From Rhodobiaceae bacterium (GTDB taxonomy: Bacteria > Pseudomonadota > Alphaproteobacteria > Rhizobiales > Tepidamorphaceae), in contig JACKJR010000006.1 in NCBI GenBank assembly GCA_020637855.1, forward strand, positions 62,001-126,000: a stretch of DNA of 64,000 nucleotides, read 5' to 3'. The position numbers and the translations under genes were made by a program. The notes under the pieces are model-generated. The model searched no databases. It was not told the origin of the DNA and saw nothing but the letters and a program-made list of their open reading frames with translations. Positions 63,683-64,000 of this stretch are shown one piece after another. The stretch's first letter is position 1, and each line of letters starts with the position of its first letter.

Positions 63683-64000
63683 ATGTCAGGTCCGCTTAAC
63701 GGATGCCGCGTCATCGAACTGTCCCACATCATGGCAGGCCCCGTCTGCGGGCTGATGCTCGCCGATATGGGCGCCGATGTGATCAAGGTCGAAAAGCCAA
63801 CCGGCGACGACACACGCCGCACGCTGCCCCCCGACATCAACGGCGAGAGCGCGGCCTACATGATGATGAACCGCAACAAGCGCGGCCTGACGCTCGATCT
63901 CAAAAAACCTGCGGCGGTCGAGGCGCTGAAACGGCTGATTGCCGATGCCGATGTTGTGATCGAGAACTACCGCAAGGGGACGATGGAAAAGCTCGGCCTC
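63683..64000 (+). CDS. CaiB/BaiF-family CoA-transferase (partial)
   Basis: The first 106 residues of a family III CoA-transferase, cut by the window end. LNGCRVIELSHIMAGPVCG, LADMGADVIKVEKPTGDDTR and YMMMNRNKRGLTLDL with AVEALKRLIADADVVIENYR are hallmarks. The catalytic Asp lies downstream of the cut. GAGGAGGAAA, seven bases before the ATG, is a strong ribosome-binding site. The substrate cannot be told from this part. Confidence 0.93.
   Translation, partial: MSGPLNGCRVIELSHIMAGPVCGLMLADMGADVIKVEKPTGDDTRRTLPPDINGESAAYMMMNRNKRGLTLDLKKPAAVEALKRLIADADVVIENYRKGTMEKLGL

Overview
The window is a GC-rich bacterial chromosome segment. Gene content and order point to an alphaproteobacterium of the order Hyphomicrobiales (Rhizobiales): ihfB-lapA next to trpF-trpB-trpA-accD-folC, an ffs-dnaX-ybaB-recR block, a complete cpa/tad pilus locus, rpmH-rnpA-yidC-engB, and AccD and DnaX proteins that have lost their zinc-ribbon cysteines. 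I cannot name a genus from sequence alone.

Layout. 1-7.5 kb: ihfB, lapA, an ornithine-cyclodeaminase-family gene, then trpF-trpB-(two small genes)-trpA-accD-folC, closed by a bidirectional terminator shared with trxA. 8.2-10.4 kb: an exported rhodanese and an orphan FecCD/FecE-type ABC permease/ATPase pair. 10.5-23.1 kb: the Tad pilus, with two TadE-like proteins and a stand-alone CpaC N-domain protein on the minus strand, then flp, cpaA, cpaB, cpaC, cpaD, cpaE, cpaF, tadB and tadC on the plus strand. A repeat-filled non-coding stretch and tadD follow. 23.2-37.1 kb: M17 aminopeptidase, MarR regulator, NlpC/P60 hydrolase, then a tight minus-strand operon (two YejA-like binding proteins, yejB, yejE, a CDF metal transporter, yejF, a Nudix hydrolase, a GhrA-type dehydrogenase), preceded by cycM. 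37.3-45.4 kb: kdsB, pheA, a palindromic repeat array, nudC, SRP RNA, dnaX-ybaB-recR, a cytochrome c'-like protein, rmuC and an unknown membrane protein. 45.5-52.1 kb: sqdB, a HisD-like dehydrogenase with altered zinc ligands, mprF and a PotD-like binding protein. 52.1-55.6 kb: engB, yidC, rnpA, rpmH. 55.6-59.6 kb: a TVP38/TMEM64 membrane protein, an FAD disulfide oxidoreductase, a sensor kinase and tRNA-Arg(ACG). 59.7-64 kb: LysR with a divergent DUF1348-PPOX-YHS set, a pentapeptide-repeat protein and the start of a CaiB-type CoA-transferase.

How the parts fit. Most of the window is core metabolism and information processing in operons with ATGA-type overlaps. Accessory flavour comes from the Tad pilus, the peptide/muropeptide import operon with its embedded metal exporter, the membrane-lipid genes (sqdB, mprF), and the LysR cluster beside the tRNA. 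I saw no transposase, integrase, phage gene or CRISPR array. The best candidates for unusual biology are the two-gene insertion between trpB and trpA, the CDF gene inside the yej operon, the HisD-like paralogue, the TVP38-oxidoreductase-kinase operon and the three palindromic or repeat structures.
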